The notes: generated from the sequence alone by a model not told the origin. A stretch of 12,507 bases of DNA from an uncultured Lachnospiraceae bacterium (GCA_945834545.1 CAMAHO010000048.1:1-12507), one strand, 5' to 3'; counted from the stretch's first letter, positions 1 to 7,370 are shown. A program made the numbers and translations.

Positions 1-61
1 TATACACGAGTTTTTTCTAAATTGCAAGCTTTTTTTTCAGAGGTGTGGGGGACAAGCTTTT

Positions 62-925
62 TCACACTGCTAAGGCACAGGAAAGCAACACCAGTACCAT
101 ACCTAACACCTGGATGGGTTGCATTCCCTCTTTATATAGAAGAAACCCAACCAGCGAAGCCACTACTGGCTCCACGGAAGCCAGGATGGAGGCCTTTCCG
201 TTTTCCAGTCCCTCTAACCCTCTGGTGTATAAAATATAGGGTGCTATTGTAACCAAAGCGCATATGGCAAACAGAAAGAGAAGTTCGGATGCCGAGGCCT
301 CCAAGCAGCTCATGGCATGTCCCCAGTTTATCATAGGGGCAAGTCCTATGGCAGAAAACACGAAGGTATAGGTAGTTATGGTCAGGCTGTCATATCCCTT
401 CTTTATAGCATACCTGCCAAAAATACTGTACAACGCATAACCAATACCGGCTCCCAAGCCGGAAAGCAGTCCCATTGTGCTGATCTGCAAACCGGCAAGT
501 CCACCGGAGACACAAACACACCCTAAGAAAGCCAATACCACTGCCACAATTTTCTTCCCGGTGAAGCGCTCCTTAAATAAGAAAAAGGACATCACCATAA
601 CAAAGGCCGGCGCTGTATAGAGCAAAATAGCAGCGGTAGACAAAGCTGTAATCGTCATGCAGTAGAAATAACAGATGTTAAAAAAGGTAATGCTAAGCAG
701 TCCCGTTCCAATGAAACACCAAACATCCCTTATGGCGATGTGTAATTTCTCCCTACGAAAAAGAAACAGAAATGCAAGCATACACGCAGCCGTAAAAAAC
801 GACCGAAAGGCGGCCACCTCTATCGAGGTAAAGCCACCTTCATTCATAGTCTTAACAAGAATTCCCATGCAGCCCCAAAGGCAACCTGCTGAGAATACAA
901 ACAATCCGGGAAATCTCCTTTTCAC
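62..925 (-). CDS. EamA/DMT-family membrane transporter
   Basis: This is a 287-residue, highly hydrophobic protein of the drug/metabolite transporter superfamily. It shows the usual two tandem EamA halves (about residues 8-137 and 150-286), giving around ten membrane helices. Family hallmarks include the helix-end stretch LLYTAPAFVMVMSFFLFKER in the first half and the matching ASVEPVVASLVGFLLYKE in the second. Such proteins export or import small metabolites such as amino acids, and the substrate cannot be read from sequence. The start is GTG, one base after the TAA stop of the upstream symporter gene. A GGAAGAG ribosome site lies inside the end of that gene, so the two are translationally coupled and share a promoter. 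No convincing terminator follows in positions 1-61. Family assignment is secure and the substrate is unknown. Confidence 0.9.
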   Translation of the reverse strand: MKRRFPGLFVFSAGCLWGCMGILVKTMNEGGFTSIEVAAFRSFFTAACMLAFLFLFRREKLHIAIRDVWCFIGTGLLSITFFNICYFYCMTITALSTAAILLYTAPAFVMVMSFFLFKERFTGKKIVAVVLAFLGCVCVSGGLAGLQISTMGLLSGLGAGIGYALYSIFGRYAIKKGYDSLTITTYTFVFSAIGLAPMINWGHAMSCLEASASELLFLFAICALVTIAPYILYTRGLEGLENGKASILASVEPVVASLVGFLLYKEGMQPIQVLGMVLVLLSCALAV

Positions 926-926
926 G

Positions 927-2420
927 TTATATCTCTTCCTTTGCAGAATCTACCAGATTTTGTACTTCCTTTGAAGGCTCCTTGTCAAGCAGTGAAACCA
1001 CAACTGCTACAACGAGACAAGCCAGGAAACCTGGAATGATTTCATAAATATTTGTGCTGGCTGACAGGAATGCATACCATACTGCGTCTACCAGAAAACC
1101 TGCCACGATACCGGAAACCGTTCCCTTAAAGGTAAGTCTCTTCCAATACAGGGAAAGTAAGATAACCGGGCCAAAGGCAGAACCGAAAGCAGCCCAGGCA
1201 CATTCCACCAATGCCATAATACCACCACAATTCGGATTCATTGCGATAAACAAAGCTACCACTGCTATTCCACATACAATGGCTCTTCCGGTCCAAAGCA
1301 TCTCCTTATCCGATGCATTCTTTCTTACCACCGGCTTATATACATCGGAGGCAAAGGCAGAAGAGGAAGCTAACAGCTGGGAATCTGCTGTACTCATGGA
1401 AGCAGCCAAAATAGCTGAAAGCAGGATGCCCGCTATCAAAGCCGGGAAGATTTCACCTACCATAGTGATAAAGACAAGACTCTGAGAGCCTGCTTCCAGG
1501 GCTGTGCCCAGGAACTTATGTCCCACAAGACCCACTACCGAAGCCATACCCAAAATCAAAGCCGTCCATACAGAACCGATAACTCTTGATTTTTTCATTT
1601 CCTTTTCCGAACGAATAGACATATAACGCACCAAAATATGGGGCATACCAAAATAGCCAAGTCCCCATCCCAATCCGCTTAGGATGTCAGAGATGCTCTT
1701 CCAATTTAAGCTGCCTCCGGAAAGAGGATTGTAATAATTCTCTTCCGTAACCACCTGTGCTATAGGAGCAAAATCACTGGCATTCATAATGAAACAGGCA
1801 ACAATAGGAGTCACCATTAATGCTGCCAGCATTAACATCCCTTGGAAAAAGTCCGTCCAGCACACCGCATTGAAACCACCCAAGAAGGTATATAGTACAA
1901 TAATACAGGTAGCTCCAATCATAGCCACATTTTTATCCATGCCAAATACTCTGTTGAACAAATCCCCACAGGCTACAATACTGGATGCTGCATAGACACA
2001 ATACGCAATAATGAAAATCACCGCACAGATAATCTGCAGTACCGGACTGGTGGCCTGAAATCTCTTGGTCAGGTACTGAGGAATGGTTATCGCATCCCCT
2101 GCTTTCATAGAAAGCCTTCTCAGTCTGGGAGCCACAAACACCCAAGCACAGACCGTACCAATCAGTAGGCCCACAGAAATCCAAACCTGTCCCATACCAT
2201 ATAAATAGATAGAGCCGGGCAGTCCCATCAAAACCCAGGCGCTCATATCACTGGCGCCGGCACTCAAGGCAGCAACCCAACCATTCATATTTCTGCCGCC
2301 AAGAAAGTATTCCTTATCTCCTCCCACGCTCTTTCTGGATTTGATAAAGAAGCTGATACCAACTCCTAAGACCACCAGCAAGTACACCACAAATGCAATT
2401 GCTTCGTAAGTATTGTTCAT
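927..2420 (-). CDS. putP: Sodium/proline symporter (SSS family)
   Basis: This is a 497-residue member of the sodium:solute symporter family, the same length class as E. coli PutP and strongly PutP-like. The N-terminal segment LGGRNMNGWVAALSAGASDM carries Asp58, equivalent to the Na+-site Asp55 of E. coli PutP. The segment ILAASMSTADSQLL (Ser343-Thr344) matches the Na+-binding Ser340/Thr341 region. The loop GYFGMPHILVRYMSIRS (from about residue 255) is also typical. It would import proline with Na+ across the cytoplasmic membrane, for nutrition or osmoprotection. The ATG is preceded by a modest GGAAAG site. The gene is first in a two-gene operon with the EamA transporter and divergent from the lysR gene. 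Substrate is inferred from family similarity; a related solute is possible. Confidence 0.92.
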   Translation of the reverse strand: MNNTYEAIAFVVYLLVVLGVGISFFIKSRKSVGGDKEYFLGGRNMNGWVAALSAGASDMSAWVLMGLPGSIYLYGMGQVWISVGLLIGTVCAWVFVAPRLRRLSMKAGDAITIPQYLTKRFQATSPVLQIICAVIFIIAYCVYAASSIVACGDLFNRVFGMDKNVAMIGATCIIVLYTFLGGFNAVCWTDFFQGMLMLAALMVTPIVACFIMNASDFAPIAQVVTEENYYNPLSGGSLNWKSISDILSGLGWGLGYFGMPHILVRYMSIRSEKEMKKSRVIGSVWTALILGMASVVGLVGHKFLGTALEAGSQSLVFITMVGEIFPALIAGILLSAILAASMSTADSQLLASSSAFASDVYKPVVRKNASDKEMLWTGRAIVCGIAVVALFIAMNPNCGGIMALVECAWAAFGSAFGPVILLSLYWKRLTFKGTVSGIVAGFLVDAVWYAFLSASTNIYEIIPGFLACLVVAVVVSLLDKEPSKEVQNLVDSAKEEI

Positions 2421-2486
2421 AGTACACCACTTTCCATTTATCCATAAGTTTTTCTAATGAATAAATAATTTATTTTAATCTATTGT

Positions 2487-2515
2487 ATATTACATACTAT
2501 ACCTGCAAATTGCAA
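2487..2515 (-). promoter_or_regulatory. Promoter of putP-eamA operon
   Basis: On the minus strand a -35 TTGCAA (2510-2515) is followed after 17 bases by a -10 TAATAT (2487-2492). Transcription would start near 2480, about 60 bases before the putP ATG. The -35 box is one half of the dyad at 2510-2529. It is predicted by inspection only. Confidence 0.55.
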
Positions 2516-2529
2516 GCCTTTTCTTGTAA
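2510..2529. promoter_or_regulatory. Candidate LysR operator spanning both divergent -35 boxes
   Basis: The dyad TTGCAAG-N6-CTTGTAA has seven-base arms with one mismatch. Its left arm is the putP -35 box and its right arm contains the lysR -35 box. LysR-type regulators commonly bind short interrupted dyads between themselves and a divergent target and repress their own gene there. The binding protein and sense of control are inference. A second palindrome, TGCAA-A-TTGCA, overlaps it on the left (2504-2514). Confidence 0.45.
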
Positions 2530-2551
2530 ATTCCCAAAAAAGTGTTATGAT
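2524..2551 (+). promoter_or_regulatory. Promoter of lysR
   Basis: A -35 TTGTAA (2524-2529), a 16-base spacer and a -10 TATGAT (2546-2551) point to a transcription start near 2558. That is the base before the long inverted repeat begins, so the transcript would open with a very stable hairpin. It is predicted by inspection only. Confidence 0.5.
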
Positions 2552-2558
2552 GTATGCA

Positions 2559-2670
2559 GGTGGTCCTGGGGACGCTAAATTGTGGCTTTTTTATTGTCCC
2601 TAGTGGCTCACAACTGATTGAGCCACTAGGGACAATAAAAAAGCCACAATTTAGCGTCCCCAGGACCACC
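2559..2670. repeat. 52-bp perfect inverted repeat (REPIN-like palindrome)
   Basis: The arms 2559-2610 and 2619-2670 are perfect reverse complements of 52 bases, separated by the 8-base loop 2611-2618. Each arm also has its own internal GGGAC...GTCCC pairing (2569-2573 with 2596-2600 on the left). The whole is therefore two REP-like units head to head. This is the layout of REPINs, which are moved by Y1-type REP-associated transposases; no transposase lies in the window, so mobility is inferred. There is no U-tract after the right arm in the lysR direction, so it should not terminate lysR. It ends 8 bases before the lysR ribosome site (AAAGGAG at 2678-2684). Confidence 0.9.
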
Positions 2671-2690
2671 ACCTACCAAAGGAGTTTTTC

Positions 2691-3569
2691 ATGATTACAA
2701 AGAAATATCAGATTTTTTTGAAGGTTGCCAGACTGGGTTCCATTTCCAACGCAGCGAAAGCCCTTGGACAGACACAGTCCAGCGTCACCCAGGCGTTACA
2801 CGCATTGGAAGGGGAGCTGCACCTTACCCTCTTTGACAGAAGCAGAACCGGAGTAACCTTAACCGCTCAGGGAAAAGCCTTGCTTCCCTATGTAGAAGCA
2901 GTAGAGGAAAGCGAAAACCGACTGCTATCCTATGCCGCGGACCTGGCTGCCAAAAAGCAAACCGTCCTTCGCATCGGAACCTTCACCAGCGTCGCTGTCA
3001 ATTGGCTGCCGGAGCTGTTTCAAAAGTACAAAGCGGTTGAGCCCGGCATCCGTTTTGAGATGAAAGATATCGGGTATAATAATATAGAAGAAATCCTGAA
3101 GGAGGAGGATCTGGATTTTTGCTTTGTTTCCCTCCCCTTATCCCAGGACATAAAGTGCATCCCTCTCTATGATGATCCGCTTATGGCCGTGGTAAGCAAG
3201 GAGCATCCCTGGGCAAACAAGCCAAGCTGCCCTCTTACCGCATTTGAAACAGAGCCGGTCATCAGTCTGATTGAAGAACTTAACCAGGACGCCAGATCTG
3301 TATGGACAACCCATCACATTCATCCAAATATACAGTATGTCACCAAGGATGATTATGCGATGTTAGCTATGGTAGAAAAAGGGTTGGGCATCTGTATTGT
3401 CCCCAAATTACTGCTGCAGGATACCAGCAAGGAGGTCATTGCTCTGCCGTTAAATCCACCGTCTTACCGCACCATAGGACTTGCCTTCCCGCCCGGCAAG
3501 GAGGCTAGTCAGGCCACCCTACAATTTGTGTCATTTATAAAACAGGAAATCAAAGTGTTGGAATCCTAA
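2691..3569 (+). CDS. LysR-family transcriptional regulator
   Basis: This 292-residue protein has standard LTTR architecture. A winged helix-turn-helix spans about residues 4-63, with the typical segments GSISNAAKALGQTQSSVTQA and LFDRSRTGVTLTAQG. A linker helix follows, then an effector-binding domain from about residue 92 to the end. It would act as a cytoplasmic DNA-binding tetramer responding to a small ligand. The start is fixed by AAAGGAG six bases before the ATG. It is divergent from putP-eamA, which is the usual arrangement for an LTTR and its target, so it may respond to proline or a related metabolite. The ligand is unknown. The methyltransferase gene follows after 56 bases with no clear terminator between them. 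Confidence 0.92.
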   Translation: MITKKYQIFLKVARLGSISNAAKALGQTQSSVTQALHALEGELHLTLFDRSRTGVTLTAQGKALLPYVEAVEESENRLLSYAADLAAKKQTVLRIGTFTSVAVNWLPELFQKYKAVEPGIRFEMKDIGYNNIEEILKEEDLDFCFVSLPLSQDIKCIPLYDDPLMAVVSKEHPWANKPSCPLTAFETEPVISLIEELNQDARSVWTTHHIHPNIQYVTKDDYAMLAMVEKGLGICIVPKLLLQDTSKEVIALPLNPPSYRTIGLAFPPGKEASQATLQFVSFIKQEIKVLES

Positions 3570-3625
3570 ATATCGGGCAATTTCGATACGCGAGATACAA
3601 TTACGACAAGAAAGGATACCCACCC

Positions 3626-4489
3626 ATGTGGATTGCTAACAATTGGAAAGACTACGAGGTTCTTGATACCTCAAACGGAGAAAAATTAGAACGCTGGGGA
3701 GATTTCATCTTAGTTCGTCCCGATCCTCAGGTCATCTGGAATACTCCTCACAAAAACCCAGGCTGGAAAAAGAAAAACGGTCATTATCACAGAAGCACAA
3801 AGGGCGGAGGAGAATGGGAGTTTTTTCATTTACCTCAGGAATGGTCGATTTCTTATAACGAGTTGACCTTCCGCTTAAAACCCTTTAGCTTTAAGCATAC
3901 CGGCCTCTTCCCGGAGCAGGCCACCAATTGGGATTGGTTTTCCAATCTGATTCGTCAGGCAAACCGCCCTATAAAAGTATTAAACCTATTCGCCTACACC
4001 GGAGGTGCCACCTTAAGTGCCGCCGCTGCCGGTGCTGCCGTCACACATGTGGATGCCTCCAAGGGTATGGTTGGTTGGGCTAAGGAAAATGCCGTTGCTT
4101 CCAACCTTGGAGACGCCCCTATTCGATATCTGGTGGACGATTGCGTAAAGTTTGTGGAGCGGGAAATCAGACGTGGAAACCGGTATGATGGAATTATTAT
4201 GGATCCCCCTTCTTATGGCAGGGGACCGAAGGGAGAAATCTGGAAGATTGAAGAAAGCATCTACCCTTTCATCGAGTTAACAACCAAGCTGTTAAGCGAG
4301 AATCCTCTCTTTTTCCTGGTAAACTCTTACACCACAGGCTTGCAGCCCGCCGTTCTTTCTTATATGATGAATCTATGCATCACAAAGAAATTCGGTGGTA
4401 CAGTAGAGGCCTCCGAGATAGGTCTGCCCGTAAAAGAAAACGGCCTGGTGCTTCCTTGCGGAGCCTCCGGCCGTTGGTATCTTTCCTAA
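3626..4489 (+). CDS. RlmI-like class I SAM-dependent methyltransferase
   Basis: This 287-residue protein belongs to the RlmI/RlmK-like group of class I methyltransferases (COG1092 type). The SAM-binding loop is VLNLFAYTGGATL (residues 118-130), followed by the acidic ribose-binding position in THVDAS. The catalytic motif IV is MDPPSYGRGPKGEIWK (192-207). The family methylates rRNA bases, chiefly 23S rRNA. This protein lacks the extra N-terminal PUA domain of E. coli RlmI, and the N-terminal 100 residues instead resemble the small antiparallel domain of the short homologues. An AAGGA site lies nine bases before the ATG. It is probably cotranscribed with lysR. The gene ends 5 bp from the convergent cyclase gene, and its terminator seems to lie inside that gene. 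The exact target nucleotide is unknown. Confidence 0.85.
   Translation: MWIANNWKDYEVLDTSNGEKLERWGDFILVRPDPQVIWNTPHKNPGWKKKNGHYHRSTKGGGEWEFFHLPQEWSISYNELTFRLKPFSFKHTGLFPEQATNWDWFSNLIRQANRPIKVLNLFAYTGGATLSAAAAGAAVTHVDASKGMVGWAKENAVASNLGDAPIRYLVDDCVKFVEREIRRGNRYDGIIMDPPSYGRGPKGEIWKIEESIYPFIELTTKLLSENPLFFLVNSYTTGLQPAVLSYMMNLCITKKFGGTVEASEIGLPVKENGLVLPCGASGRWYLS
4431..4475 (-). terminator. Putative terminator of the cyclase gene, inside the methyltransferase gene
   Basis: Read on the minus strand, AACGGCC (4475-4469) pairs with GGCCGTT (4445-4439) around a 23-base loop that holds a small GGAG/CTCC hairpin. It is followed directly by TTCTTTT. It lies 20 bases past the cyclase stop codon. The large loop makes it weaker than a textbook terminator. 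Confidence 0.45.
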
Positions 4490-4494
4490 AGGGA

Positions 4495-6405
4495 TTAGGA
4501 TTGTTGTTCCTTCATAAGATCACGCTTATGGTGTCTGTTTTTAATAATATACATGGAACGATCCGCTTTTTTGAAACAGTCCTCCACGCTCAGTGTGGAG
4601 GATTTTTCAATGATAACAGCTCCCACACTAATGGACAATGGGAATGCAATCTTGGCCTCCTCCGAGACTTCCTTCAGCACCCGGTTAATCTTCTGTTTGA
4701 TGCGCTTCTGCTGTTCCTTTGTGTCACAGTCACCCACCATCAGGAACTCATCCCCGCCATACCGAACCAGCACCCAGCCCGGCAATGCCTTCTTAAGCGC
4801 CTTAGCCACCAGCATAATCGCTAAATCTCCGCTGGTATGTCCAAACTGGTCATTAATCACCTTCATACGGTTGATATCCGCAATCATCAGAACCGTATTC
4901 TTTCCGTTGCTGCGATTCTCCTCCAAATAAGGGATTGCAAACTCTTTATATCCCATGCGATTGTATATACCCGTCAGGGCGTCTGTTACGGACAGTTCAC
5001 GAAGCTTCACATTCAACTGTTCGATACGCATATTGCTTCGCACCTGCTCAAGATACTGATTAAAATGTCTGGTCCAGGTGTACAGAATATAACTATCCAA
5101 AACGGATACATTATCCTCAAAGACACTGTAGCCCATAGCATACTGTTCACTGTGCATAGGCACCACTACATAGATGTGCCCACTTGTCTCTCGGCTGTTA
5201 TCCCAGGGAATGATCTGTCTGGGAGACATCACCATAGTCGGTAGTGCCTGGCCATGTTTAATGTTTGCTACCACATGCACCCGCTCTCCATATCCGTGTT
5301 CCGGTAAATCTCCTCTGTTAAGGCCTGAGAAGAAAGCATCTATCAGACAAACACAGCAGTTTTCGCCCTCATATTCATTGTCCATTGTAAAGAAGGAGCT
5401 TAATGCCCGGCTGACCTTTTCTTTGTCATTGGCTTCTCGTAAAAACTTATACATTGCACGATTATGGCTGTCAAAGTCCATGCTGGTCTTCTTTTTTCCG
5501 TAAGGCGTACTGCGGAAGTCTTCCAACAGCGCATTCTCCTCCTTAGGACAGCCGCAGCTTTCCGAACAAACAAAGAAGGAATTCATACGATTTACCATCT
5601 TAACCGGCTTACCTTCAATACGCTCCAGGATATGCATCAATGCATAATATCCCAGACTAGTCCAGTCTCTCCCCACCGTGGTAAGCGCCGGTGAACAGGT
5701 CATCCCCTGCTCTATGTGATCATAGCCTGTCACTATGACATCCTCGGGGACACAAATCCCCTTGCTGTCAAGATAATTCAATACCCCCATAGCCATAATG
5801 TCATTGGCGCAGATAACAGCATCCGGAAGATGCTTGTTTTTTTCATGCCACTGTTCAAATTCACTATAGGCTATTTTATCAGAAAAGCTTCCTATCAGAA
5901 TATTCTCCTCCGGCAACACAAGTCCATGGCGCAATACCGACTCCTTGACAGCTGCCAATCGTTCCTGACTTTCCTTATTATCCTTATGGCCACAGATAAA
6001 GACGATATCCTTTACCCCGTGCTTTTCAATCAGGTGATCCGTAAGATCTCGAATACCGATGGTATTCTCGGTTCCATAGAAATCCATGCCGTCCACCTCG
6101 TATTCTAAGGTGACGGAAGGAATTCCGGCTTCTTCTATTCGTTCCTTTAATTCCATAATGGCATACTGGAAATTAAAGGTATTGGACATCATAATAACTC
6201 CGTCAAATTCACGGAGGTTAGGAAGCAACTGAATATTAAGTTCTCCGCGAATATCATTCTCATCTAAACCACAAGAAAAATCAACAAAAATGAAAACGTC
6301 CGCATTCTTCTCTTTTGCGCACTTTCGAATGCCCTCTGTAACTGTCATAGCATAACTGTCACTCCAGTCATTTACAAAAGCCGCTATCCTTTTTCTTTTT
6401 TCCAT
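4495..6405 (-). CDS. Soluble diguanylate cyclase with LacI-like ligand-binding domain
   Basis: This is a 636-residue protein. Residues 1-280 form a periplasmic-binding/LacI-type fold, with VICANDIMAMGVLNYL at 197-212 and DVIVTGYDHIE at 222-232. It has neither a helix-turn-helix nor a signal peptide. The domain closes with the Cys-rich SESCGC motif (281-286) usual in this family. A middle region (about 300-455) of GAF-like length follows, then a GGDEF domain from about 470. The catalytic signature GGDEF is intact at 550-554 and the LTGIYNR start of the domain is present. The RxxD inhibitory site that should precede it by five residues reads LPGW, so product inhibition there is unlikely. No membrane helix is visible, so the protein should make c-di-GMP in the cytoplasm in response to a ligand, perhaps a sugar. 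AAAGGA lies six bases before the ATG. The gene is monocistronic on present evidence. Confidence 0.88.
   Translation of the reverse strand: MEKRKRIAAFVNDWSDSYAMTVTEGIRKCAKEKNADVFIFVDFSCGLDENDIRGELNIQLLPNLREFDGVIMMSNTFNFQYAIMELKERIEEAGIPSVTLEYEVDGMDFYGTENTIGIRDLTDHLIEKHGVKDIVFICGHKDNKESQERLAAVKESVLRHGLVLPEENILIGSFSDKIAYSEFEQWHEKNKHLPDAVICANDIMAMGVLNYLDSKGICVPEDVIVTGYDHIEQGMTCSPALTTVGRDWTSLGYYALMHILERIEGKPVKMVNRMNSFFVCSESCGCPKEENALLEDFRSTPYGKKKTSMDFDSHNRAMYKFLREANDKEKVSRALSSFFTMDNEYEGENCCVCLIDAFFSGLNRGDLPEHGYGERVHVVANIKHGQALPTMVMSPRQIIPWDNSRETSGHIYVVVPMHSEQYAMGYSVFEDNVSVLDSYILYTWTRHFNQYLEQVRSNMRIEQLNVKLRELSVTDALTGIYNRMGYKEFAIPYLEENRSNGKNTVLMIADINRMKVINDQFGHTSGDLAIMLVAKALKKALPGWVLVRYGGDEFLMVGDCDTKEQQKRIKQKINRVLKEVSEEAKIAFPLSISVGAVIIEKSSTLSVEDCFKKADRSMYIIKNRHHKRDLMKEQQS
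4580..4607 (+). terminator. Rho-independent terminator for lysR-methyltransferase, inside the cyclase gene
   Basis: TCCTCCAC (4580-4587) and GTGGAGGA (4595-4602) form an eight-base-pair stem with a seven-base loop, followed immediately by five T residues (4603-4607). It lies about 90 bases after the methyltransferase stop, antisense within the GGDEF coding region. The opposite strand has no U-tract after the stem, so it should act only on plus-strand transcripts. Confidence 0.65.
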
Positions 6406-6439
6406 AGTGCATCCTTTTTTGTGTGTATACTACAAATTT

Positions 6440-6468
6440 ATTATATACAAAAAACCGATTATGTTCAA
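6440..6468 (-). promoter_or_regulatory. Promoter of the cyclase gene
   Basis: On the minus strand a -35 TTGAAC (6463-6468) lies exactly 17 bases from a consensus -10 TATAAT (6440-6445), about 35 bases upstream of the ATG. An inverted repeat ATGTT-N7-AACAT (6461-6477) overlaps the -35 box and could be an operator. This is one of the two clearest promoters in the window. Confidence 0.7.
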
Positions 6469-6529
6469 TACAAACATGAAAAATTACCTTTCCAAATGTG
6501 CGATAAAACAGTATTTGTTCGGGTCATAA

Positions 6530-7276
6530 TCACTGCCTGATTTTAGCGATTACTTTTCCGAACTTAATCCAATTCATAACATCTGATGAGTCCTCTTCAT
6601 CAATGTAATAATTTTCCCCATAGTCTGCAACCGGCTCCAAGACGCTGGGTGTTGCTCTCCTGTATTTTCTCACATAGGCCTTTCCGCTTCTCTTGTCCAC
6701 AAAGACACCTACATCCCCATCCTGAATCGGCTCCTTACATATCAAGAGAATGTCGCCCTTTATATAAGCCGGCACCAAGTAATTGGAATTTATTCGCAAC
6801 CCACAACTGATTTTGCCGCCATACCTCCTCTGATACTCTCCAGCCTCCACCTTGTACATAATCATGGAATCCCAAAACATCCCGTCCTTTACATCAGCAG
6901 TGGGCTCCATGACAGTGATAAAGGATTCCTCAGGCGCTCCATCCTCATAGATATACTGCCCCTCATAATCCAAGATAAGCTCTACCAATTTCAACTGGGT
7001 GGGAGTCAGATTGTTCATTTTTCTGGCCAGTCGAATGATAGCATTGTCCTGCTCCAGCAAATCAAACATATACATATTGGTCATCTTGGATAAACGATGT
7101 ACCATTTGCAGATCTATCTTCTTGGTCTCTCCGGATATAATTTTCTTATAGCCGGAAGCAGACATCCCCATTTGTTCCGCCATCTCGTTCTGGGTAAAGC
7201 CCATTCTGGCCCTCTCATATTCCATTCTTCTGACAAAAATATCTGCATAATCCGCAGTTTCAAAATAGTTTTGCAT
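6530..7276 (-). CDS. XRE-type regulator with degenerate LexA/S24 domain
   Basis: This is a 248-residue protein. An XRE helix-turn-helix occupies about residues 14-65, with MGFTQNEMAEQMGMSASGYK at 25-44. A LexA/CI-like S24 domain fills the C-terminal part from about 134. Active S24 proteins carry G-D-S-M-x-P with a catalytic serine and a later V-K-R with the lysine. Here the matching stretches read NSNYLVP (163-169) and YVRKY (201-205), so Tyr166 replaces the serine and Arg203 sits at the lysine position. Self-cleavage therefore looks impossible and the domain may serve only for dimerisation. The ATG has no clear ribosome site of its own. It follows by three bases the stop of a small in-frame leader reading frame that does have one. 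Targets are unknown and autoregulation is plausible. Confidence 0.82.
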   Translation of the reverse strand: MQNYFETADYADIFVRRMEYERARMGFTQNEMAEQMGMSASGYKKIISGETKKIDLQMVHRLSKMTNMYMFDLLEQDNAIIRLARKMNNLTPTQLKLVELILDYEGQYIYEDGAPEESFITVMEPTADVKDGMFWDSMIMYKVEAGEYQRRYGGKISCGLRINSNYLVPAYIKGDILLICKEPIQDGDVGVFVDKRSGKAYVRKYRRATPSVLEPVADYGENYYIDEEDSSDVMNWIKFGKVIAKIRQ

Positions 7277-7279
7277 AGT

Positions 7280-7339
7280 CTAACACTTTTCGGTACTTTT
7301 CTTCCGATACATTTTGGGGATTATTTTTTCAAAAGTCAC
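7280..7339 (-). CDS. Possible 19-codon leader frame upstream of the S24 regulator
   Basis: A GTG-started frame of 19 codons ends in TAG, with a single ACT codon between that stop and the regulator's ATG, in the same frame. A very strong AAGGAGG site (7352-7358 on the plus strand) lies 12 bases upstream, which is long but usable. Translation of the leader could re-initiate at the regulator ATG, which lacks its own site. Alternatively, TAG is a nonsense mutation that shortened an older, longer regulator by 21 codons. The peptide is basic and resembles nothing I recognise. Confidence 0.3.
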   Translation of the reverse strand: MTFEKIIPKMYRKKSTEKC

Positions 7340-7370
7340 AAAAGTGTTTTTCCTCCTTCATATAATATAC

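Noticed and set aside
41..58. GGGGGAC near the left edge as another REP-like unit.
   Set aside because: It shares only a short GGGGAC with the palindrome at 2559-2670 and lacks the GTCCC partner or any inverted arm.
1054..1485. A 143-codon open frame on the plus strand.
   Set aside because: It is antisense within putP, which has clear family motifs in the other strand; no ribosome site or domain.
3570..3625. A separate promoter or terminator between lysR and the methyltransferase gene.
   Set aside because: A TACAAT at 3596-3601 has no -35 at a fitting distance, and the TATCG-N8-CGATA dyad has no T-run.
4513..4542. CATAAG-N6-CTTATG hairpin as terminator of the methyltransferase gene.
   Set aside because: The stem is short and AT-rich, and the T-run begins seven bases after it; the hairpin at 4580-4607 is much better.
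6461..6477. ATGTT-N7-AACAT as an SOS (LexA) box.
   Set aside because: Gram-positive LexA boxes have GAAC-N4-GTTC; the spacing and outer bases here do not match. It is kept only as a possible operator.
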